The notes under the pieces are model-generated. The model did no database searches, had not been told where the DNA came from, and saw only the letters and a list, made by a program, of their open reading frames with translations. From JAZDGX01 sp964482205 (GTDB lineage: Bacteria; Eisenbacteria; RBG-16-71-46; CAIMUX01; WJJG01): a stretch of DNA of 64,000 bases. The DNA is taken from assembly GCA_964482205.1 (NCBI GenBank), contig CAYZWI010000001.1, positions 248,001-312,000 on the forward strand. Reading direction: 5' to 3'. The position numbers were made by a program, and so were the translations under genes. Of this stretch, positions 17,960 through 26,436 are shown one piece after another. Every line of letters starts with the position of its first letter. Positions within the stretch are counted from its first letter, which is position 1.

Positions 17960-18259
17960 AGCATTCGTTTTCTTCTTCCAGTCCTCGTAACCGAAGACAG
18001 CGAGAAGAATACGTTCCATGCTCGTTCGATCGCTGAAAGTGCCCGTGGGACGGGTTTTTCTGCGGACCTCTGGGAAACGGTGTTCGATTGCGTTGGTTGT
18101 GCGAGCTGCCTTGCGCCATTCAGGATCCGAGTGTCGATGGAAGATGCGCAGCTCTTCGAGATCCATTCGCAAGCAGGCCACTGCTGCCGGATGACGCTCT
18201 TGCCATCGGTCGGCCAACCGGCGAGCCGCTTGCTGAACGGCTCGCCGGTACCCCCTTCC
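17960..18259 (-). pseudogene. IS256/Mutator-type transposase C-terminal remnant
   Basis: A minus-strand frame gives the C-terminal hallmark of IS256-family DDE transposases: 'YRRAVQQAARRLADRW', 'HPAAVACLRMDLEEL', then 'RTTNAIEHRFPEVRRKTRP' and 'ILLAVFGYEDWKKK'. The family version of the central block is RTTN-x-IER followed by RRRT. The catalytic N-terminal two thirds are absent. The frame runs on to 17786 into unrelated sequence. No inverted repeats could be identified. This is a dead fragment, with a plus-strand promoter now adjoining it. Confidence 0.75.
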
Positions 18260-18284
18260 TCCGTCACCGGAAAGAGGATGAGGC

Positions 18285-18313
18285 TTGACGGGCAGGTACG
18301 AAGACGTTAAAAT
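18285..18313 (+). promoter_or_regulatory. Sigma-70-type promoter for the Cys-rich repeat protein
   Basis: -35 TTGACG (18285-18290), a 17-nt spacer, and -10 TAAAAT (18308-18313). It lies about 110 bp before the start of the downstream gene and just beyond the transposase remnant. Confidence 0.6.
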
Positions 18314-18422
18314 CCTCCGGCTTGGAAGTCACGGGAAGCATGTCGGCAGGGTAGTCTTTCTACCGTCCATTTCCCGGCTGGCACGGCCCAGAGATTCAAC
18401 TTCATCGGAGGAGGACAACGCA

Positions 18423-20255
18423 ATGCCCGCCTGTAGAGTCGGATCGTCCTGTCGGTACATCGGTCTGATTTGGATCGTCTTCGTCGTCATGCTGGTGGGC
18501 GCGGAGACGACATCTGCTGAGGTCGTCAACGTACCGCTCTCTGACTTCGTGATCTTCTCAGGCGGCGGCGATGCGGCCCCCGATGCCGACTATGAAACCT
18601 CGATCGGCGGTCACACCTACATCGACGGCAATATCGGCAGCAATCAGGACCTCTTCCTGCAGGGGAATCCGCTGCCGGGTTATCCCGCGCAACTCGACGG
18701 CTCGGCCTACGCCGGCGGTGACCTGAGCTTCGGTCAGGACCTCACGGTCGGCAGTTCGGTATCGGCGCGAGAGGTTGTCGTGAACGGCGCGGCTAGCATC
18801 GGTGGCGGTGTGACCATCTACGGCACTCTGGACGCCTATAGCTACACCTTGGGATCCGGCGCTGTGGTCACGGGTGGGGTGACGGCGCCCTCCGACAGAA
18901 CATTCGGTCTCATCACGATGCCGACTGCCGCAAGTTTCACGGCGGGTGGGGTGGACCAGACAGTCCCCTCCGGCGGTGGTTCCTCCTTGACACTTGGGCC
19001 CGACACGTACGGCACGCTGTCCACCTCCGCACAAGACCAGACGGTGTACTTGTCATCGGGCAATTACTATTTCGACGCCATCACCGCCCAAGGCGGCTTC
19101 ACGCTGAGCATTGACCTGACCTCCGGCGCCCGGATCAACATCTACGTCGTCGGCGACGCGGCCTTCTCACAGCGCAATACGCTGATGGTCAAGGGCGCGG
19201 GAACAGGCGGCGTCTTCGTGCCCATCAACGCGGCACCGTCCTTGGCCTCGCTCGTCTACCTGGAGACCCACGGGAATTTCGGCATGAGCGGCGGCCTCAC
19301 ATCGGTGCACAATATCTGGGGCGGCACCGTCTATTCCTCGCTCATGGAGGATGTGAGCATCGGCCAGTACACGGACTGGTACGGCGCGGTCTATTCTTAC
19401 GATTCGTTTGATGTGGCCGATCACGGGAACTGGAACCATGTCCCACTGAGCGAGGAACCCGAGCCCACGGGTGCGTGCTGCAACGAAGCCACGGGCGTCT
19501 GCACGATCACGACGCAGAGCGACTGCGCCTACTCGTGGCTTGGCCCTGACGTCCCCTGCGATGCCACGACCTGCCCGGCACCTGCGCCCATGGGCGCTTG
19601 CTGCCTGGTCGACCAGGGCGTATGCGTGGTCATGACCGAGGCGGACTGCGTCGGCCAGAGCGGCGAGTATCAAGGGGATGACACCGACTGCGATCCGAAT
19701 CCCTGCGTGATTCCGTCTCAAGCTTGCTGCTTCGGTCCGGACTGCCTCGTCCTTCCGCCGGCGGAATGTCTGGCCGAAGGAGGCACGGTGTACGCGGAAC
19801 TCGTATGCGATCCGAATCCCTGCCCACCGGTAATCGAGATGGCCTGCTGCCTGGAAGACGGATCGTGCGCCGCCGTGCAGACGGCCGAGGAATGCCAGGC
19901 TGCCGGCGGCTCTCTCTATCCGGATGTCACCTGCTCGACGCCGGGCTTCGCTTGCCCGGTGCCCATCGCCGCCTGCTGCCTGGATTACGATGAGCAATGC
20001 CACCTGCTGACCGAAGCCGAATGCCTGGCCGGCGGCGGCGAATGGCACGAAGGCATGGACTGCGATCAGGTCACCTGCCCCCCGTGGCGCGTTTGCTGCA
20101 TCGCAAATGATTGCTTCATCCTGACCGAAACCGATTGCACGGAGCAGGGCGGCACATGGGAGCCCGGCCAGATGGGATGCGAGCCTAATCCGTGCGAAGC
20201 GCCCGTGCCGGTGGATCCGTCGAGTTGGGGAGCGATCAAGTCAGTCTATCGATGA
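18423..20255 (+). CDS. Secreted beta-rich protein with six Cys-rich repeats
   Basis: A 610-residue exported protein. The signal segment is at about residues 13-36 ('IGLIWIVFVVMLVGAETTSA'). The N-terminal 330 residues are Gly/Ser/Thr/Val-rich with short hydrophobic strands ('IDGNIGSN', 'LTVGSSVSAREVVVNGAA'), suggesting a bactofilin-like or DUF7305-like beta-helix. The C-terminal 270 residues hold six modules of about 40 residues of the form ACC-x(5-8)-C-x(4-6)-DC...GG...C-x-x-x-x-CP, with three likely disulfides each. The protein ends 'SSWGAIKSVYR', without the FlgD-like domain of its neighbours. The start at 18423 has GGAGGAGG; the frame is open from 18285 but that part overlaps the promoter. 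A terminator follows. Function unknown. Confidence 0.75.
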   Translation: MPACRVGSSCRYIGLIWIVFVVMLVGAETTSAEVVNVPLSDFVIFSGGGDAAPDADYETSIGGHTYIDGNIGSNQDLFLQGNPLPGYPAQLDGSAYAGGDLSFGQDLTVGSSVSAREVVVNGAASIGGGVTIYGTLDAYSYTLGSGAVVTGGVTAPSDRTFGLITMPTAASFTAGGVDQTVPSGGGSSLTLGPDTYGTLSTSAQDQTVYLSSGNYYFDAITAQGGFTLSIDLTSGARINIYVVGDAAFSQRNTLMVKGAGTGGVFVPINAAPSLASLVYLETHGNFGMSGGLTSVHNIWGGTVYSSLMEDVSIGQYTDWYGAVYSYDSFDVADHGNWNHVPLSEEPEPTGACCNEATGVCTITTQSDCAYSWLGPDVPCDATTCPAPAPMGACCLVDQGVCVVMTEADCVGQSGEYQGDDTDCDPNPCVIPSQACCFGPDCLVLPPAECLAEGGTVYAELVCDPNPCPPVIEMACCLEDGSCAAVQTAEECQAAGGSLYPDVTCSTPGFACPVPIAACCLDYDEQCHLLTEAECLAGGGEWHEGMDCDQVTCPPWRVCCIANDCFILTETDCTEQGGTWEPGQMGCEPNPCEAPVPVDPSSWGAIKSVYR

Positions 20256-20316
20256 TCGAACGCAGGCATCGCCGCGTGCGATTCACGCGGACTGTCAAAC
20301 AGGATCGATGAGCATG

Positions 20317-20342
20317 AGGGCCGCCTTCCGGGCGGCCCTTTT
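20317..20342 (+). terminator. Rho-independent terminator
   Basis: A 9-bp stem AGGGCCGCC/GGCGGCCCT with a TTCCG loop followed by TTTT, about 60 bp after the Cys-rich repeat gene. Confidence 0.85.
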
Positions 20343-20646
20343 GACGCGCGCCCGGCATGGCTACAGGAACCGCCGCTGCCTATCCCGATCCCCTGCAACC
20401 TCAATAGTCGCGTGTGCCGGGCGTCCGCCAATGCTCAGCGCACGCGTCATTTCTGGAAGAGGCGATTGACACAATCCGTAACATATAGTACTATCAACAC
20501 GTTACCGCACGCCAACTGCCGCGCGGCCGATCGGGGGCCCGGGGGAATTGGCACATCCAGTGCGGCCTTCTCGTCCGGGCAGGTTTCCCCTGTCCAGGCG
20601 AGGGGGCTGCTCGAACAGTGGGCCACGGACGAAAGGCGGTGTCAGC
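20343..20646. other. Intergenic region upstream of the second subtilase
   Basis: About 300 bp, locally AT-richer around 20460-20500 where a near-consensus promoter lies. Apart from the promoter and the AAAGGCGG ribosome site before 20647, nothing else was recognised. Confidence 0.5.
20466..20494 (+). promoter_or_regulatory. Strong sigma-70-type promoter for the second subtilase
   Basis: Perfect -35 TTGACA (20466-20471), a 17-nt spacer, and -10 TACTAT (20489-20494) in an AT-rich island. The start codon is 150 bp downstream. Confidence 0.75.
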
Positions 20647-23589
20647 ATGGGTCGCATCTCCCTCCTCTTCGCGCTGTTCCTCGTCCTCAGCGGTGTCTTC
20701 GTCGCGCCACCTGCAGGGGCCGCGCAAATCCAACCCTGGTTGGAGGAGCAACTGGCCGCGCTTGGCGATGACGACTACCTCTCGGTCATTCTCATCATGG
20801 AGACGCAGGCCGACATCACGGGCATCAATCAATCCCTGAAGAGCGAAGGCGTGACGCTCGCGCAACGCCACGAGCAGGTCGTCCGGGCCTTGAAGGAAGC
20901 GGCCGTTTCGCAGAAGCCCCTTCTGGACGAGCTCGAGAGCGCGCAAGCCGGCGGCGGCAAGGTGATCGATTTCACCGGCTACTGGATCTCGAATCTCGTC
21001 GTGGCGAAAGTCACGAAGGCGTACCTCTACGATCTCGCCAAGCGCGCGGACATCTCCTATATCGAGCCGAATTTCTCGGTCGAGTTGATCGAGCCGATCA
21101 AGCATGAAGTCCCGCAAGGTCCCGTCGACAAGGAAGCCATTCCTCCCACCCGCGGCATTGGCGTGACGCCCGGCCTGCGCGCGATCAACGCCGACGATGT
21201 CTGGTATGACCTGGGCATCACGGGCGCGGGCACCCTTGTCGCCAACTGCGACACCGGCGTGCAGGGCGACCATCCCGCGCTCGGCAGCCGCTGGCGCGGC
21301 AACTTCGCCCCAGCGAGCGAGTGCTGGTTGAACCTGATCGGCGGCGCGCCGAGCTTCCCCTACGACGGCTACGGCCACGGCACGCATGTGATGGGCACGA
21401 TCACGGGCCTCGGCGCGGCCACGCAGGACACGATCGGCGTCGCCTGGGGCGCGCTCTGGATCGCGACCGATCCGATCAACCAGAGTGTCAGCTACGACTT
21501 CAACAACGACATCATCACGGCCTACCAGTGGTTCGCCGATCCCGATGGCGATCCCTCGACGACCGACGATGTCCCCGATGTGATCCAGAATTCGTGGCGC
21601 ATCAACGAAGGCTTCGGCCTCGACTACACCGATTGCGACACGCGTTGGTGGGCGGTGATCGACAACTGCGAGGCGGCCGGCGCGGTGACCACCTGGTCGG
21701 CGGGCAACGAAGGCTCCGGCGCGCAGACGATCGGTTCGCCGGCGGACCGGGCGACGACGCTCACGAACGCCTTGTCGGTGGGCGCGATCGACGCGACCAA
21801 CTACAGCTTTCCCTACCCCATCGCGGGCTTCTCGAGCCGTGGGCCCACGGGCTGCAATGTGCCGGCCGACTTCAAGATCAAGCCGGAAGTCTGCGCTCCC
21901 GGCGTAGGTGTCTATTCGAGCGTTCCGACCAACAGCTACGAAGGCGGCTGGGACGGCACTTCGATGGCCGGGCCGCATGTGGCGGGCGTGGTCGCGCTGA
22001 TGCGCGAAGCGAATCCCGATCTCGATGTCGACACGATCAAGGAAATCCTGATGCAGACGGCCGTTGACGAGGGCACGGTCGGCGAAGATAACACCTACGG
22101 ATGGGGAGTGATCGACGCGTACGCGGCCGTGGAAGCGGCGATGACCGGCTTCGGGCGCCTCGAAGGGCTGGTGAAGAACGCCTCCAATGGCTACACCCCC
22201 ATCGCGGGCGTGGACGTCGAGATCGTCGAGCCCGGCCGGTCCGCTCGCTCGGATGCGACCGGCGCCTACGCGATGAGCATCGCGCCGGGGATCTACACCG
22301 TGCGCACGAACCACCCGAGCTTCGCGACGCAGGTCATTCAGAATGTCTCGATCCTCGTCGACCAGACGCGCGTGCAGAATTTCAACCTGGTGGACATCGG
22401 CGCGCCGGTGATCACCAACACGACCGACCTGCGATCGACCGACAACAATGTCGGCCCCTACGCGGTGCAATCGACGATCACCGACTTCTCGAACCTGACC
22501 CACGCGCGGCTCTACTACCGCGTGAACGGCCACGCCTTCCAGATGATCGAGCTCACCCCCGGCGTGAACGATGTCTTCAGCGCGAACATCCCCGGTCAGG
22601 GGTACACGAGCCTGGTCGAGTACTACATTTCCGCGGCGGATGTGGCGGGCAATCAGGCGAGCGATCCTCCCGAGGCCGATCCTCCGCAGTACTACTCGTT
22701 CTATGTCGCTCCGATCGTCTCTTTCCTGAACGACGCGATCGAGGGCGGAGCGCCGGGCTGGAGCCACGCGGCCGACGGCTCGGGCTTCGTCGATCAGTGG
22801 CACATCAGCACGACCCGCAATCACACCACCGGCGGCGGCCACAGCTGGAAGTGCGGCGACACGGGAACCGGCGACTACGCGACCCTGCTGAACGCGTGCC
22901 TCGTCACGCCTTCGATCGAGCTGGGCCTCGACTCCTACCTGCGCTTCTGGCACTGGATGGAGGCCGAGACGAGCAGCGCCTATCCGCAGTACGCGTACGA
23001 CGGCGGGATCGTGGAGATCAGCGTCGACGGCGGCGCGTGGCAGCAGATCTTCCCCGAGGGCGGCTACAACTACATCGTGCGCGCCGGCTCGACTCCCGGC
23101 CCCTTCCCGGCGGGCATGCAGTTCTTCTCGGGAACGCACGATTGGGAGCAAGTGACCTTCAACCTGAGCGCCTACTCGGATCACGAAGCGCGCATCCGCT
23201 TCCGCTTTGGAAGCGACGGCGCGGACGTGCGTGAAGGCTGGTATGTGGACGACGTCGTGGTGGACGGCTTCATGATCGACGCCTCCGCCGTGAACGAAGG
23301 GCCCGCTCCCCGCGGCATCTTCCTGCATCCGGCCGATCCGAATCCGTTCACCGGCCAGACGCACCTGCGCTACCAGTTGAACGCCGCCTCCGATGTGCGT
23401 CTGCAGGTCTTCGATCCTTCCGGCCGCCTGGTGCGCACGCTGGTGTCGGGCACCCAGCAGCCCGGAAGCTACGAGACGGTGTGGGACAGCCGCGACGAAG
23501 CGATGCGCTCCGTCGCTCCCGGCATCTACTTCTCGCGCCTGCAGGCGGGCGGGAGCGTGGTGTCGCAGAAGCTGATCGTCACCCGCTAG
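20647..23589 (+). CDS. Secreted subtilisin-family (S8) protease with FlgD-like C-terminal domain
   Basis: A 980-residue exported protease. The signal peptide is at 1-26 ('LFALFLVLSGVFVAPPAGAA'). An I9-like propeptide spans about 40-148 ('DDYLSVILIME' to 'YIEPNFSVEL'). The catalytic domain has Asp202 ('NCDTGVQ'), His244 ('GHGTHVMGTI'), Asn354 ('SAGNEG') and Ser439 ('DGTSMAGPHVAG'). A carboxypeptidase-regulatory-like beta-sandwich follows ('RLEGLVKNASNGYTPIAGVD'), then an MAM/jelly-roll-like module ('YLRFWHWMEAE', 'GWYVDDVVVDG'). The C-terminal sorting-type domain has 'DPNPFTGQTHLRYQL' and 'VAPGIYFSRLQAGG' and ends 'LIVTR'. The start is the ATG before the signal peptide; the frame is open from 20548. 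Own promoter and terminator. Unlike the 12.7-17.2 kb paralogue, all catalytic motifs are canonical. Confidence 0.93.
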   Translation: MGRISLLFALFLVLSGVFVAPPAGAAQIQPWLEEQLAALGDDDYLSVILIMETQADITGINQSLKSEGVTLAQRHEQVVRALKEAAVSQKPLLDELESAQAGGGKVIDFTGYWISNLVVAKVTKAYLYDLAKRADISYIEPNFSVELIEPIKHEVPQGPVDKEAIPPTRGIGVTPGLRAINADDVWYDLGITGAGTLVANCDTGVQGDHPALGSRWRGNFAPASECWLNLIGGAPSFPYDGYGHGTHVMGTITGLGAATQDTIGVAWGALWIATDPINQSVSYDFNNDIITAYQWFADPDGDPSTTDDVPDVIQNSWRINEGFGLDYTDCDTRWWAVIDNCEAAGAVTTWSAGNEGSGAQTIGSPADRATTLTNALSVGAIDATNYSFPYPIAGFSSRGPTGCNVPADFKIKPEVCAPGVGVYSSVPTNSYEGGWDGTSMAGPHVAGVVALMREANPDLDVDTIKEILMQTAVDEGTVGEDNTYGWGVIDAYAAVEAAMTGFGRLEGLVKNASNGYTPIAGVDVEIVEPGRSARSDATGAYAMSIAPGIYTVRTNHPSFATQVIQNVSILVDQTRVQNFNLVDIGAPVITNTTDLRSTDNNVGPYAVQSTITDFSNLTHARLYYRVNGHAFQMIELTPGVNDVFSANIPGQGYTSLVEYYISAADVAGNQASDPPEADPPQYYSFYVAPIVSFLNDAIEGGAPGWSHAADGSGFVDQWHISTTRNHTTGGGHSWKCGDTGTGDYATLLNACLVTPSIELGLDSYLRFWHWMEAETSSAYPQYAYDGGIVEISVDGGAWQQIFPEGGYNYIVRAGSTPGPFPAGMQFFSGTHDWEQVTFNLSAYSDHEARIRFRFGSDGADVREGWYVDDVVVDGFMIDASAVNEGPAPRGIFLHPADPNPFTGQTHLRYQLNAASDVRLQVFDPSGRLVRTLVSGTQQPGSYETVWDSRDEAMRSVAPGIYFSRLQAGGSVVSQKLIVTR

Positions 23590-23639
23590 GAACCATGAGG
23601 AGGCCGCCGGCATCCTACAGCGATCCGGCGGAATAGAGA

Positions 23640-23673
23640 GCGGCCGGAGGGTCTTCGGATCCTCCGGCCGCTT
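23640..23673 (+). terminator. Rho-independent-type terminator after the second subtilase
   Basis: An 11-bp stem gcggccggagg/cctccggccgc with a 10-nt loop and a short TT. A second hairpin (ccgccgg/ccggcgg, about 23604-23631) lies just before it. It also separates the convergent glycosyltransferase gene. Confidence 0.6.
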
Positions 23674-23756
23674 CGCTTGGATGGCGGGATGCTTCTTTCG
23701 ATCGGCCGCATCCGCGCATCCGCCCTCGGCGCGTCTGCCTGGGCGCACACTTCCGG

Positions 23757-25445
23757 CTAATCCCTCACGACGGGACGCGGAGCCTCCCAGCTCGCGCGAT
23801 GGAAGTAGATGGACCGGCCGGGAAACTGGGCGGCGTTCTCGCGCATCATGCGAGCGAGGTCGGCATCCGTCGTGTTCGCGGGCGGGGTCCAATTGACCGG
23901 GGCGAGGTGCGCGAAGAGCACGCGCGCGCGCTGCCAGGCCGGGTTCTCGTGCGCGAAGGCGGAGCCGAACTTGAGCTGACGCGCGATCCTTCGTCGCGCG
24001 GGGTCGGATACCGCCGGCACCCGGGTGTCGACGAAGACGATCGCGCGATCGTGAATGCGCGCTTCGACCGCGTTTCCGAGCGCCGGCGAGACGCCCCAGA
24101 AATTCGGATTGTAGATTTCGAAGGGATTGCCGGGAGTGAGCTGCAAGTCGGGGCCGGCGGCGCCGACGGACCGCGTGGTCACGAGATCCGGCCAGCGGAA
24201 TGCGATCGACGCGGCCGTGAGCGCGACCACGACGGCGACGCTGAGCAGGAATCCCCAGCGAGATGCGCCGCCTCTCGCGCGCAGCCCTTGCGCGAGCGCC
24301 TCTCCCACCGCCGCCACGCCCACACTCGCGAGAATCACGAGCGGGCCGAGCGCTTCATAGAGATAGCGCGGCCCGAAGCAATCGTTCGCGTCCTGATACC
24401 AGTAGAAGAAGTACAAGACCAGCAGGCTGGCCGGAAAGCTCGCGAGCAGCCATGCGCGGCGCCCCGCTCGTCCTCCGCGCAGCGCTGCGATCGCGAGCGC
24501 GACGGCGATGGGCCACAGCGATGTGACCGGCCACTCGAAGAGCCGTTCGTTCAATTCCGTGAGGCGCTGCCAGGTGAAGTGCAGCCCGCGTCCCGGCGTG
24601 TGAGGCACGGGGCCCTTGCCGAAACCCAAGCCGACATCGAGATCGCCCGCGAGCTTGCTGTATCCAAAGACGAACGGGCTGCCCGTCGTTCCCCAGTTGT
24701 ACAGAAGGAGAAGAAGGAGGCCCGCGGCCGCGAGCCCCGCGGTCCAGGCGAAGGGACGCATGAGCGCGCGATCGTTTCGCAGGCGCGCGAGAGCGAGGAG
24801 CGCGCAGGGCAGCGCGATCGCGACGGCGCTGTAAGGACGCACGAGCAGGCCGAGGGCGCAGAAGATCCCCGCAACCGCGCCGTCGGACACGCGTTGGGTG
24901 CGCAGCGCGCGAAAGAAGAAGAAGAGGAAGAAGGTCATCGCAAAGAGGGAGCTCGCGTGCGACATGAATTCCGCGGACATCAGCAGCAAAAACGGCGACG
25001 CGGCCGCGAGCAGGACGGCAAGGCGGGCGATCGAGCGGCCGAAGAGTTCGCGGGCGAGAAGAAAGGTGCCAAGTATGGAAAGGCCGCCGAGCAAGGGATT
25101 GATCAGGTAAGGCAGGCCCAGCCACACGCCGGGAACGAGCAAGAGCGAATGCCCGGGCGGATACTGCGAATACCAGCGTCCGTCGGCGATGACCACATGG
25201 GTGTAATCGAAGAGCTCGGGCAAGGGAGGCGCGGGCGCCCAAAGCCTGCCTCCCGCGAAGATGCGCGCCTGGAAGAGCTGCGCGATCGAATCCTGCACAT
25301 GCGGGATGCGCCCGAAGATCGCGCCCGAGAGGAGGATGGCGCAAACCGTGGCCGCCAAGGCGGGAAGCGCGGCCCAGAGCCAATCGGCGCGGCTGGCGGA
25401 ATCGGCGGAGTGCGCGGCGGGATCGATGATCTGCGCGCAGGTCAT
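23757..25445 (-). CDS. Polytopic membrane glycosyltransferase (GT39/ArnT-like)
   Basis: A 562-residue polytopic membrane protein with about 11-12 hydrophobic helices. The first extracytoplasmic loop has an acidic 'RIPHVQDSIAQ' motif, with Asp placed as in the catalytic loop of dolichol/polyprenyl-phosphate-mannose type transferases. 'RWYSQYPPGHSLLL' follows shortly after. A soluble C-terminal domain of about 130 residues follows the last helix. Such enzymes move a sugar from a lipid-linked donor to lipid or protein on the outer face of the inner membrane. The donor and acceptor here are unknown. The ATG at 25445 overlaps the stop of the upstream zinc-ribbon gene (ATGA), so the two are translationally coupled. 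Confidence 0.75.
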   Translation of the reverse strand: MTCAQIIDPAAHSADSASRADWLWAALPALAATVCAILLSGAIFGRIPHVQDSIAQLFQARIFAGGRLWAPAPPLPELFDYTHVVIADGRWYSQYPPGHSLLLVPGVWLGLPYLINPLLGGLSILGTFLLARELFGRSIARLAVLLAAASPFLLLMSAEFMSHASSLFAMTFFLFFFFRALRTQRVSDGAVAGIFCALGLLVRPYSAVAIALPCALLALARLRNDRALMRPFAWTAGLAAAGLLLLLLYNWGTTGSPFVFGYSKLAGDLDVGLGFGKGPVPHTPGRGLHFTWQRLTELNERLFEWPVTSLWPIAVALAIAALRGGRAGRRAWLLASFPASLLVLYFFYWYQDANDCFGPRYLYEALGPLVILASVGVAAVGEALAQGLRARGGASRWGFLLSVAVVVALTAASIAFRWPDLVTTRSVGAAGPDLQLTPGNPFEIYNPNFWGVSPALGNAVEARIHDRAIVFVDTRVPAVSDPARRRIARQLKFGSAFAHENPAWQRARVLFAHLAPVNWTPPANTTDADLARMMRENAAQFPGRSIYFHRASWEAPRPVVRD

Positions 25446-25654
25446 TTCGGGTCCGGAGCGGGCTCCGTGCGAGGCCGGAAGACGACGGTGCGCACTCCCC
25501 CGTCCGTCTGCGAGGTCAGGACCGCCCACAAGCGGGAACCGCAGCGAAAGCAGTCGACGCCCGCGCGGCCGATGGTTTCGAAATCGGCGGGCAGGTCATA
25601 TTCCTCGATCGGGCGGAGCTGGCATGTGGGGCAGCGTTCGATTCGGTATTTCAT
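25442..25654 (-). CDS. Small zinc-ribbon protein
   Basis: A 70-residue protein with two Cys-x-x-Cys knuckles ('RCPTCQL' and 'DCFRCGSRLW') about 27 residues apart, the layout of a single zinc ribbon, followed by a short basic tail. The ATG at 25654 has AGG-type bases upstream; an ATG at 25672 has none. It overlaps the membrane glycosyltransferase start by 4 bp. No specific function is recognised. Confidence 0.55.
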   Translation of the reverse strand: MKYRIERCPTCQLRPIEEYDLPADFETIGRAGVDCFRCGSRLWAVLTSQTDGGVRTVVFRPRTEPAPDPK

Positions 25655-25884
25655 CGGCGACCTGGTCCTCATTCGTGACGGGACGCGCTCTGCTCTTCAC
25701 CCGGCCCTCATGCAGCCAGAGCGGGCAAAGCGTACGAGCGGACCGATTCATGCACGCGATCGAGCGCTCCCGAATCCCGGGCCCTTGCCTGCGCGATCCC
25801 ACAAAGGTGCCACGGAACGGTGACGGAGACAACCGAAACGAACGGCGCGGGCAATGCGGTTCGATCCCGCGCCCGCCCCGCGGT

Positions 25885-26436
25885 TCACTCTCCCAGCCCG
25901 AAGCGAATGAGGCTGAAGATCTTCTCGTCGGGCAGGCCTTCGACATTCAGCTTGGAACGGCCCGGCAGGTACGAAAGCTCGACCAGAAAGGCGAGCCCGG
26001 TGATCTGCCCTCCGCCTCGCAGCACCAGCCGCGAGGCCGCGCCCGCGGTCCCTCCGGTGGCGAGAAGATCGTCCACGATCAGCACCCGCCCCCCGGCCGG
26101 GAAGGCGTCGGCGTGCATTTCGAGCGCGTTCTTTCCGTATTCGAGTTGATAGGGCTCGCGCAGCGTCTTCCAGGGAAGTTTGCCCGGCTTGCGAAACGGG
26201 AAGAAGGGACGATCGCTCGTGTGCGCGATCAGAGTGCCGAGGATCAACCCCCGCGCCTCGATGCCCCCGACCGTGTCGAAGCTGTCGGCGGGAAACACGG
26301 AGAGGATCTCGTTCACGCACCGGCGCACGAGCAGCGGATCCTGAAAGAGCGGGGTGACATCCTTAAACGAGATCCCGGGCTTGGGAAAGTCCGGGATCGT
26401 GCGAATCGCGGTCCTCAAAGTCTCGGTCAGTTCCAT
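25885..26436 (-). CDS. apt: Adenine phosphoribosyltransferase
   Basis: Purine salvage: adenine plus PRPP gives AMP and pyrophosphate. At 183 residues it is close to the usual length. The N-terminus reads 'IRTIPDFPKPGISFKDVTPL', as in typical Apt. The PRPP-binding loop is 'VLIVDDLLATGGTAGA', and 'GGIEARGLILG' precedes it. The ATG at 26436 lies inside the end of the sigma-factor gene (10-bp overlap), so both are on one transcript. An in-frame upstream extension falls wholly inside the sigma gene and was not used. Confidence 0.95.
   Translation of the reverse strand: MELTETLRTAIRTIPDFPKPGISFKDVTPLFQDPLLVRRCVNEILSVFPADSFDTVGGIEARGLILGTLIAHTSDRPFFPFRKPGKLPWKTLREPYQLEYGKNALEMHADAFPAGGRVLIVDDLLATGGTAGAASRLVLRGGGQITGLAFLVELSYLPGRSKLNVEGLPDEKIFSLIRFGLGE

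Noticed and set aside
19167..20048. A 293-codon minus frame opposite the Cys-rich protein
   Set aside because: No supporting motif; the plus-strand gene has Cys periodicity, ribosome site, promoter and terminator.
20494..23892. A 1132-codon minus-strand open frame opposite the second subtilase
   Set aside because: High Arg/Val/His shadow composition; the plus strand has promoter, ribosome site, catalytic triad and terminator.
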